From assembly GCA_011009095.1 (NCBI GenBank), contig VTPC01000929.1, positions 237,450 through 301,449 of the forward strand: 64,000 nucleotides of DNA, written 5' to 3'. A program made the position numbers and the translations under genes. Source of the DNA: Ignelater luminosus. Taxonomy: Eukaryota > Arthropoda > Insecta > Coleoptera > Elateridae. The notes below the pieces were generated by a model. It was not told where the DNA came from, did not search any database, and saw only the letters and a list, made by a program, of their open reading frames with translations. Shown here piece after piece: positions 36,001-48,000 of the stretch (position 1 is its first letter; each line of letters starts with the position of its first letter).

Positions 36001-39000
36001 GATGTCCAAAATAGCCAAAACTTTTCTCGTTTAACCGACTTCGTATCTCTTACAATTTCTGAGATCCCAATAGTGAGCATCGAAATTGGTACACACTGTA
36101 TACTTGGAAACCCCTTCAGTATTATTGTAATTTGTAATCATTAATAAACCAGAAGAAAGAAAATATCAAAATGTATAGAGCGTTTCAGTTAAAAAAAAAC
36201 ACGAAAAATTAGTGTAACACACTTTTATGAAACACCCTGTATAGTAGAGAATAATTTTTAAATATAGACATAATCATCTTGCACAACTTCCTTGTAGTTG
36301 CATTTTTCCGGTATTTCTTCAAATAACGACGCTATCCTCACTTTGTGTATCGTTGATACTCACTGTATAACACAGGTTATGAAGTCAAATAATAAGGTTA
36401 TGGTTTAACGTTCTTTCTAGTACTGTTATATAAAATAAAAAAGAAATGAGAAATCTTCCAGCAAGATATTTTTTAACAATAGACCAAAAATAAAATTCGT
36501 TTGTAGAATAAAGGAATCTTCAAGTGACAAGCTCTAAAGGACATCACAAGCTTCACTTATTAGTCGTGTACCTCATATAATAGACAGTAATTTCGTACCC
36601 TCGTTAAATCTGTAATAAACCCAGAATCTTGTCAGCACAGCTGTTGGTGACCCATGTTTTGAAAGCTACTGTTCTGGTGCCCGTCCACTCCATTCCACTT
36701 AACTTCACTCGCTCCGCTCCTAATGTAGTGGCTGTCCAGCTTTTACATTTATGATTATGAGTCGAATTATAAGCTTCACTTTTTCCATTAAGTCTTCTAA
36801 CAGTGTTTAACAAAGTTTCAAGCTACTTTTCCTTTGCAGTCTTATTAAATGCAACTTTATTTTTTTCCGTATCTACTACATTTTTAATTTAACCACGATA
36901 TGAAATTCTAAAACCGCAATTAAAAAGGTGTTTTGCGTTTTAAATCTATAAACCATATTGTTCAAATCTTTTGAAGGTTACTGTTCACTGCACATTGGAT
37001 GATGTTAACTAGATTAAAAACAGAAAAATCGAAGTTGTGTTTTATGTAAATGTTCTTATTTCAATTGGAAAAGAAGTCAGTAGAACTCTTTTTCGCCAGA
37101 TAAATCCTCCATAGGTTTGTGCTGATTTTAACAGAATTATAAGAATTTATTCTTTTCAAACAAATTTATGATAGTAGTAATACGTAGTAAAGATAATAGT
37201 AAACCGCAGATTTCGGCATATCTTACCTCAAGCCTCGGAAATTAAGTCATTTCAGTGCGGATGTGTTAGAAAAGAAACAAAAAAACAGAATTTACCTACA
37301 TATTACCTTGAATACAAAAAAAGTAAGAGAAAGAATTTTAGGGCAATGATAAAGTCTATAAATAGTATAAGATTTGCGTTGATGCCAAGGCAGTGCTTAA
37401 AACAACAGACAACTTTCTATTACCTAGAATCTTAATTATGATATAAATTCCCGAAAGTAGGAAGAATGAACAATTGATGAAATATTTCGCTCAAAATTCC
37501 TGACAAATGGTATGCAAGAACAAGGATTATGGTAATGAAACCACTTCCGAATTTACTACCAGTAAGTAGTACCTATTTAGTCAACTGCTGATTACAACAC
37601 ATCGCACGTTCAAGTGAGTACGTCAAATTTCGTTAAGTTAGAGTTAACTTGAAATTCTTGCCATAGTAATAGATTCATGTCATCAGCTAATTCTAGTTAA
37701 AAGATAACCAATAGGATGCGTAATGCTAGTCAATATTTCCTGGCAAACGAATTCTTCAGAAAAAAAATCGTAGTTGAATAATTTACATTATTTAAGCCAA
37801 ACCAGCTCGATTTCATTTTCTCCTGGGGTTTACATTTCTCTTTTTGTTTTTCTTCTAATAATATCTTGAATGTTATAGCACTAGTACCTTATGATATACC
37901 CAAAATATTGCATTTTGAATCTCGTACAATAGCAAGGCTCAAATACAGTGTGTCTACATTTCGATGCTCACTACTGGGATATCGGAAATTGTAAGAGATA
38001 CGAAGTCGGTTAAATTAGAAAAGATTTGGCTATTTTGGAGATCAGTTTACTTATGCTTTTGTTTTTTCAAAAAAGTTCACGGTTTACTAGATATTTACTA
38101 AAAACAAAATTTTCTTATTTTTTTTTAAGTGAAATATCTCAGGAACGCAAAGATAGAAAAGAACAGCAAAGAGGGTGTTTTAGAGAATTTACTCCGAAAT
38201 ACAAAAAAATTATTTTCGCAGTTGTCTTTTGTTTTACTTCGGCGGTGAAACGTAAATCCAAATTTTTTTCTAATGGAACGCCTGCTTGATTTTCGTATTA
38301 CTGAACTGTTATTCTTTTGTTTTACCGAGTTATGAAGTGAAAATCATTTTTCATCATAGTGTGCCATGACATCTAACACACAAAGTCGTGAAGTTTTATC
38401 AAATAAATTTTTTTGTCATGCAAAAATTGCTAAAACAAAATAAATACGCTTTTATAGGGCATTAACTGCTTATTCGATGCTATCTGTGAATGCTCAATAA
38501 AGAATCTTAAAAGCATCTCTTGTTTTGTTTTAGCAATTATTACATAACAAATGTAATTTATCTGACAAAACTCAAAGTTTAAAGCCATGACGCACTAAGT
38601 GGGAAATGTTTTTTGTTTAAAATAAAACAAGACAATTTCGTTTTTAGCAAATATTTAGTAAGTCCTGAACTTTTTTGAAAAAACGAAAGCTTAAGTAAAC
38701 TGATCTCGAAAATAGCCAAATCTTTTCTAATTTAACCGACATCGTATCTTTTACAATTTCCGAGCTCCCAATAGTGAGCATTAAAATTGGGACACACTGT
38801 ATAGTGTTTAGCGCTATACTATTTTCACATCTTTGCATCTTTTTTTAATTATTGAATTGATTTTAAATTTTTATTAATTATGAGATTTTTCTAAAGAAAT
38901 GTTTACTACGTTTTTCAATTTCTTACATTTACTTTTATTCGCAGTAGGCTGAGTGTGTGCAACGCAATTGTTTTAGGAGTACAGAAATATCTCTTTCAAT

Positions 39001-42000
39001 TTTATTATTATCTTATGCAACTGGTAGAATCTTGAAGTCAATTTAATAATAGATAAAAATCGTCAGTCTGCCCATATCGCCTCCTTACACACGTGCTGTA
39101 CCGGCGATAAGTCTTGGTATAGCCCAAACCATAAGAATCAAATATTCGTGAGCACGAGATATCTCACTGCAACGTCCCTATAGATCATCTGACCGCACGC
39201 TTATGGCCGCCAACTTTGCTACGTTATACCATCAAACCCCATTTTCAGGTACAAGAAGTACTTTTTCGAAGTATTATACTTTTAACATATTTTTACGCTC
39301 TCTTTACGGGGGTTAGTGTTTGGTGTTGATAGAACGTACCGTTTTGGAATGAATGACGAAAAGTCAAAAATAACGAATTCACAAGAGATTTCTAAATTTC
39401 CTATCTCCGAATTTCATCCGGCCATTTAACTGAATTTGGAAGCGAAGTGCACAAAGGTTTGGGAGAGCTACCTGCCGAATCTCGGCATTAATTATCGGAA
39501 AATAACGACGCTAGAAAGGCTGGAAAGGAAAGAGCACCTCCCCCTCGATTTCGAGAGTCTTTTTTAGAAAGATTCGCAACTTGCTTACAGAATCACGTAT
39601 AGGCCACTAAAGTACATTTACAGCAGAAGATTCGTCTTTCTAGTTCAAAGGGTATCTATGCCAGGACTGCATTTGCACAGTTTTCAGTTTTTTGAATTTT
39701 AGACCTGAAAGATGATCTGATCCGAACGGTTTTTGGAGGAAATTCGAGGTTTCTTGGTTTACCACAATTCATTTCCCCTGACCGATGACGCACACAAAAT
39801 CTACATCGGACGGCAAACACCAGACCCCCGTACCTCTTATAGTTTCCTAGTTGCGAGCTCTCTTAGGTTTGACTTGTTGCGTCCTCTGGCGAGCCGTAGG
39901 AAATGAAAATCAGTCAAGCGGCATTGGAGGCAGGTAAAGACACTCAATCGAGGTATTAAATGCCGTTTCGATATCTTTAAAAAACCCCCACCCCTAGTCC
40001 CAAACTGTTAGGATCTTTCATAAGACCCCAGTCGGCTTTGTTCATTTTCGCTGCTAGATGTCACAGCTTCGCTCCGCACGTGCGTGGTAGTGGAAGCCCC
40101 ACCTACCCTCCAAATTTGGTCAAAATCGGCCCACGGGTTCTCGAGTTATTCCGATTTTTCGTTTTGAAAAAATGCAAAGTTTTGACCTTCCTTGCTCCCC
40201 TTCTATTTGACATTTAATGAAAAGCCGCTAGACGACGACTCGTCTAGTGTCGTCCAAATGCGAGAGCGAACATGATTATTATGTAAATTACTAGATATTT
40301 ATATGGTGAGCAAGACAAATAAGATACAGGGGTGTGCAGACGAAAAGTGAGACACACTGTATAAATATCGTAGTATCTGAGAACATTTTTAATTTGCAGT
40401 TATTTTGAATATTTTTCATTTTTTGAAAATTTGCTCTAACTAGACTTCGATGCACTTCACCTTTTTCCGTGTGGTTCATGTAATTATTATGTCGAAGATA
40501 CTGCACAGGGTAGCCAAAAAGCAAGGAAATACAACCGTATTGAGAACATGAGTGGAAAATCGTAATTTTGAAAATTGTATATTTTTTAATTTTTGTTTTT
40601 AATCTGGTCAGTTAAGGTATGTTTAAAATGACTAAACACGCAGAAATCAACATGGTCTAATTTAGAGAAATCTAAGATGGTGACAGCATTATCTTTGTGT
40701 CTCTAACTTTTGAGACATGGTCCTGTTTGCTTACCCTTTGCGACTCTGTATATTTCTAATATTGTTGTGTCATCTACGTCTAGATAAATATCAACATTGC
40801 TTTTGACCTGTTAAGAATCGTACATTTTTATTCAAACCAATATTTCTATTTTGATCATGTAGACTGTGTCCCATCTTTTGTAATCTCGTTTTGTTTTTTC
40901 GTTGTAAGCAAACAGTTTTGTATTGCACCCTTTTTTTTTGAGTATTTCTAGCAACCAATTATGGTGAAAAACTCTTTAAATTCTTTGTGGTGATTGCTAA
41001 AAAATTCAAACTCTGACTTGCATTGAAAAAATAATAAAAATTCGAAAATCATAGGTCATAAATCCATAATAACCGTTTTCATTATTTTTGATTAAAGGAC
41101 AAATTTTGAGTTTTTTGCTTGTCTTTCCACCAATGAATTAGTTTTGAAAACCCAAGATACGTTCACTGAATTCATTTAGTTATTGGCGAATATGGCTGTG
41201 TCATCCATATAACGAACATTATTATTCAACACTATTTCTTAGGTTTTCAAGTCTGTCTCTTACTTCATTTTTGTTCATTCTGTACCATCTGACTATAGAA
41301 TTCTTTTATCTCGGCGTCAGTTTATATGTTGCAGAATTGAAGGCTTGTAAGATATCAATATCGATGTGGGAACCATGTGGGTTTCAGTAGCACGACCCTA
41401 TTGGCACTAATATTTCAGGGCGTTTTTGCTAATATCCTAACGGTGTCCTGAATTCCGTCATTATCTTTTTTGCTTGAATAACACAAACTATGTCGGGGTG
41501 GACAAAATTGGTTTTTATAAACGCAAATGTATCAGCAATTAAAGATTTAGTTTGGACATGAGAGCTGTAAAGTATATGAACGTATTTTGTGATTGTACTT
41601 ACAAGCCAATCCGAACCCGGGCGCTAGTCTGCCCACCTATGGACTATATCCTTTTATTCGTGTACAGATTTCTGCGGAAAGTTGTTGGCAAAGTGGATTT
41701 TTTACGAGGTCAAAGACAAGGCGGTGATCATTTCATATTAAAAGGCCAAAGAGGAGTCCAAGTCAGATTGAACTCATTGTTGAAATATCTCGGCCTTATA
41801 TAGCACGCTTTGGTCAGGATTTTAGATCTTTTTGATTCAATTGAATCTTGCAAGTCAACCCTTTTCCAGAAGAGAAGGAATCATTACTTGAGTAATTTAT
41901 TTTTACAGCAGGTACTTTTTCTTTTGAAACATCTATAGAATACAGATTAAATAGAAAAGCAAAATTTAACTATACAGTGTCCGCCAAAAAGTCTGCACCA

Positions 42001-45000
42001 TATGGGAAAAAATCTTATTGAATGACTTGTGGAAAATTTGTTTCCGGCATCAGGTTTTGCTTGCTCCAGAACAAAAAATAACCCAATCAGAAGTAATCAT
42101 AATCAGCAAAACCCGATGCCGGAAACAGATTTTTCATAAGTCATTCAATAAAAATTCTTCCCATATGGTGCAGACTATAAATGGTCGACAATATTTGTTT
42201 TGTAAGATTTTTAAAAATTTGAAGTTTGTGCTTTCTTTTGAGCTGGTTTTGGCTTTTGGAATTCTATCAAATGATGAAATCATCCTTTTTTTGGTCCGCA
42301 TTAAGTTTGTTTTGGTTAGTTAGTTAAGGCCGATTCAAAGTTGATAAAGTACAAGACTGACTACAAACTGGTGATCCAATTAGATATCCTAGGTTTGATA
42401 AATTAAATGATTTAGCTGCTGGTGCTTTAACGTGATAGTATCACAAAATTTAGTCAAAAAGAGCTTACTAATCTGGAAATTAGCTACTGTAATCACTTGC
42501 AAAAAGAGCAGCTATTTTAAAGTCTTCGTTACTGGCATCGGCAACACTGGACGCAAGCAATGACTGGATTGAGATAATAAATATAAAACTTTGGCATTCG
42601 TGACACTCTGAACTTATGAAATGAATAACAAATCAAACACGTACTAACACGAGCAGGGTTTCTTCAGGTTCTGTTCCTGATCATAAAACTTTACAAGCTA
42701 TGACTACCGGCTACTTTCTTAGATCTTAGACTTTTCTAACACAGCGTTCGATATTGTGTTATACAATGACTTTGGCTTTATGCCAGGCAAATTTGACCTT
42801 ATCCCATTTTATCCAATCTCCGTGTTTGCAGAGTTACTGCCCATTTAGGGCACTGAAAGTCTGTAAATAGGTAACCGTTTGGTTTGTTTACATAATTTCT
42901 AGTGAAGTAAATCAAAAATCAAGAATGCTGGTTAGCATATTTATCAGAAATGCATATTATAGAGCAGTTTCATCTTTTGCCTTCCATAATTATGAATCAA
43001 GATAAGTTGCTAAGTTGCTTCTTAGCCTTAGGAATAGGCAATAGAATTTAAAGCAAAAAAAATCTGAGTCTTGCTTTTGACTTCTAGGTAAAAATTGATC
43101 TTTTTACGATTTTGTTAGCTGACAGTTACTTGTTAGTTGAGAAACTTGAAAAAAGACTCGTTCTAAAACAACCTGCACACTTTTGCTTTTGTTTTATTCA
43201 ATCGTTTGCTAGTCATAACAAAAAAAAAAGGTAATTTCTCAAATGGTAATTATAGCAGGCTTTGAAATATCCGAATTTAACTGTACCGTACATGAAGTTT
43301 CTGAACGATTTTTCCCATTTTCTCAAATAACAAGGATAGCGCCACCTAACGAATCTTGAAAAAGTTAATTTTTGTCTATGCATAAGTGAAAAACAAAAGA
43401 AGGTGTCTAAATTCTACCAACGAAAAATGCGATCAGTAGCGTGGATTCAACTTTTTTCCAAATATTCTAGTTTCTAAGACATCATGCATTTAGAATTTGG
43501 GCTGCTCTGTATAATACAAATATGGAAATAATTCCGTTTTAATGTGATTTCTGATACTCTCGGTAGAAATACAATCTAGAAATTGAATTTCTTTGAAATT
43601 TCTTCAATAGAAAATATTAACAGACTTCAGATTAGCTGTACTAATTATAGCAAATATCGAATTGTATCGTTCTTTTTCACAAAAGGCAACGAAAAATGTG
43701 TGGCCAAGACCTGCTACAAGAACTTTCTCCCTTTCGTCAGTTCTTTACAAGCTAGAAATGTGAATAGATTGATACAAAATTGCATTTTTGTTTATCTCTG
43801 ATATTTTCTACTTGTAATCATTTTGTATGTACAACCTTTAGAAAGTATTTAACATAAAGTTTATTCCAATTACTCCCATCGAGTATAATTCTTATCTGTT
43901 TTCTTGCAAGCACAATTTACGTTTATTTAATCCGAATTTATTTAGACTATAAAACAAGGAATACGCATTAGAAACGGGGAAGTTTACCCACGAAGTATCT
44001 TTTGGATTATGTGACATTTTACATTTTAATTTATTGTCGTATCATAACTACTTGTTATCTGTAAACATTTCAATTAGACGTTTGTAACACTTCGTGCAAA
44101 TGGAAAGGTTGAGTTTTAGAACGACATAATTAATTCGTGACAGTTCATTTTCAACGAGGGTTGCTATCACTTTTAACTTCAAATGCTTTTAAAGTCCATT
44201 TAAGAATATAGCGACAAGGTTTTAAGTTGAGAAAATACGTAACTGAATTCACATTAATGTAAGCAGAAAATATGGATAGGATTATATTCTGAATTTGTAA
44301 TTACAACGAAATGAAAATCTCTTGTTAGTTATATTTAAAATGCAATTTTAATATTCTTGGCAGAATTTCTAAATGTTTTAATGTAAATCGTTTTACTTAG
44401 ACTTTCTGTTTAATTTTGTCTCAATCTTTTATCTTTTATTCCTTTGTATTTCTTTAGATTTGCAATGCCTTAATTCAATTTTACTCGAAAATAAAACATT
44501 TCACGAAACGCAAGAAAACAATCAATTTTCAGTGATGTAACAATTTGAAGATGTGCGCGCTTACTTCAAAATGTTCCACATCAACTCCTTGGTTTAAGTA
44601 AAACTGTCTAATTTACTTATATTGTTTTTTTCTTTTATAAAATCAGATTTGCTAGATACCCATTTTCTTACCGTTATTCAGTTTTTAATATTTTTGCTTT
44701 TTTGTTTAATTGGCGTCTTGGATTTTACACTTCTCGAGATGAATTGTTTTGTTGTGATAAACATGTGAATCATCTCATTTGGCAACGATTTATTTGTTGT
44801 GTTGCGTACAATCATATTTGTTATTCATCACATTTTTTTCTGTAATTCCAGATATGAATATAATTTCGTACAAAAGACTGAATTGAATTTAAATTAAAAA
44901 GATACTGTAAGCTAAAAATAAATAAATGAAACCAGATGATGCGTATTTTATTACTTTTCATTATCACCGGCAAAAGAATGCAGTTTGAATGGAAAAACAA

Positions 45001-48000
45001 TCCTCAAGCACTGGGAATAACCTAAACATTCATGTAATGTTGGTTGCCTACTTTGAGTAAATGTAAAGCTATTTTTGCTATTTATTGAAGTTGATTTGTA
45101 TATAAATTACTATCGTGTATTTTACTTTTTAAATAAATAATAACAAACTAGAAATATATATATATAGAAAATAAGAAAGAAGTATTTCAACTTCTACTTC
45201 TAAAGCAATTTGTATCGGAAATCCATAAATTTGGTTTTCTACGATAAAGTATTGACATTTTGTTACCATAAACGAGGTGCAATCGTAGACGCGGCAAACC
45301 CCAATTATAGTTAATAAGATTGCTCTTTTTTAGATTTATGTTTCTTAACCCGTTTCTTGATTTAAAATCAAAGCAAGTTCTTAATCAAGTCGATTTTATC
45401 AATTAACAGAATCAATTAAGAATTAATTTAGATTTTAACATTTTATTTGCAATCTACTCTTTTCTTACAATTAATTTATAAGGAAATTAGTTATTATAAA
45501 ATTACAGTTAACTTTTTGTTGCAGAAAAAATTGCAATCACTGCAAATGCGGCAGAGATGGTCATGAAGTAATTGTGGAGCATGGTGCAAAAGCGAGATTA
45601 GGATTTATAATCAGCAATGATGGGCTGGAACCTCGAAATTTGGGATATTCTTTTGTTCCTCCTGGCCTTACTACTGCTCGACAGGTATGTAAATGAGAAA
45701 GACTATTTGGATTCCGTTTATATAAAACTATTAAGTAGAAACTGAAACAAATCTTATGTTATCAATTATAAATGACAAATATTACTATTTGATATATTTG
45801 TAACAAGATTCATCAATAAAATCTAAGCTTTCTCTTTAATGTACATCCATAGAGAATGGAGGAATGGAGTTTATGAAAGCCTTAAATTTCTATCACTATG
45901 TAACCAATAAAACCAAATTTACTTTCTTGCTTCAATATGTGTTTTTGGTTTATTAAAAAGTTAATAGTCTATTGAATTGTTTTTGTTCCATTCTGCAATT
46001 ATCTGTGTAAAAAGATTCTTTTCTATATCTTTTAAACACAATAAAATAAATATGCTCAATGCTACATAACCAGAAAGCATTTAAGCAAGCTACTCAGTAG
46101 CAGCAAAATCAAGTAATCATATCGTTAGAAAGTTGAGGTTTGGTCTTGTTCTACAATAAAAAACTATTGTGAAAACATTTTTTCCACATTCTCTTTTATG
46201 TTACTTCTTGTGCCATATTCAGATTATCAGAATTGTGAGGTACCTTGTATATATATATTCCAGAACTAGAAAGTACAAACTTTTAAGGTAGGTCAAACAC
46301 CTTCAATAGAATGAATCTATGAATATTTTTAAAATATAAGCTGAAAACTATCCATATTCTTATCATCTGAAAGTTTGTGAGTGTGGAGAGCTAGAGCAAA
46401 GCATTAATGTGAAAAAAAATTATTTAGCATTGTTTCCCAAAAGCAGAAATGCATCTAACGATGTGAATATTTTAAACACTAATTACGAATGAAAAATACC
46501 ACTGTCATAAATAGTCCTAGCAAAGAATTGAATTATTCCAAGAAGTCAATTCTAGACAGACGTCTGTTACTGCATGGTATATTCTGAAAAGAGATTTAAT
46601 AATTCCAGTTAAGGAAGTAACCTACAAACTTAACCCAGAAAAAATGGAAGAATAAAGATATTGGAGAAGAACTGTCGAAGGTAACAGTGAAGCAAAACCT
46701 CTTCAAAAAAAATGATCATGTTGTTGAAAAAAATGATTTGATTAAAATGCAATAAATAAAATGCAACACAGATGAACACAGAACACAGAAACTTGCAATT
46801 GTAACATACAAGAATTATTATTGCAATAAAGAAAGGGGTGAGAGTAGATCTCTGAACAGAGGTTGATAAATTCATTTTGAGGTGATCAGATAATCTCAAG
46901 CCTTTTCTTTGCACTTGTTCTGTTAAATTACAACAAAACTAACAAGTTTTTTGAGGGAGATGGTAGACTCTTTTTTGGATAATCCCAATAGAAAATATTG
47001 CAAGATGCATCAACAATTGGTTAAACATAATCAAATTAAAACTATCAAACAGCATATATTTTAATATTTAAAGTGGTAAGTCTGAGGCATACAAAAAGAA
47101 CAATAGATGCAAGTACCGATCCCTGTGGAACATCACTCATAGCATCACACTGATTTGATAAGTAAAAGTCTTTTAAATGGTGCTTTATTGAATGCGGATG
47201 AAAAATCTAAATAAATTACATCCACTGAATTATCTCTAACAAGTTCTTTAGTTCAGTTGTTCAGACACATTAAAAAGTTTGTTGTCCCAGACAGGAATAA
47301 TTTGGTTTATAATTGTGAACTCCATCAAGTTGTCAACTATAATTGCTTCTATTAACTTTAGAGACACTGAAAGGAAGTTTATTGGTCAATAGTTTTCTGA
47401 ACCTAAATTGTCACTTTTTTTAAACACGTGTTACAATGCACATTAGCCTTTCTAAGGAAAGGAGTTGGATTCAAAGGAAGCTCTCATAACATCAGATAGT
47501 TACTGAGCAACCTGATTTGCCCACATTGGGAAATATTCTGTCGATATTTGGTGCTGAGCAGACGTTGAGAGATGGTTTATTTTCTTGGATATTAGGTTTG
47601 GTGTAAAAGCAGCATTTCTGAAAACAGAGACTGGAGGCTCCTCAGTAAATGCATTTTTAAAAGTCTGATGATCTTTCTCCTGTCTTTAATTTATTTTTAC
47701 ATAAACTGATTTCGTTTTTCTGTAATTTGGGTATACAGTTCCTGGCCAAATTAATAGAATCACCTACAATTTTAAATCACAGCATTATTGCATAATACCG
47801 ACCTTAGTCAGAGAGAAATTGCAGTAAAATCCAAAGTTTCACAGGCGTCAGTGAATCGCTTAGCTAAAAAATTGAAAGCGAACCAACAACCATCGTAAAG
47901 GAAGATGTGGGAGGAAAAACATTATAACACCTAGAGGGAAAAGATTGAAGAGGCAGGCTACCTTGATGAACTGGGGTTCAAATGTCAACGACCTGTTAAG

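Noticed and set aside
38026-38289. 87-codon frame shared with a similar minus-strand frame at 26893-27114
   Set aside because: The frames recur because both lie in copies of the same non-coding MITE. Their frames shift between copies and show no transposase similarity.
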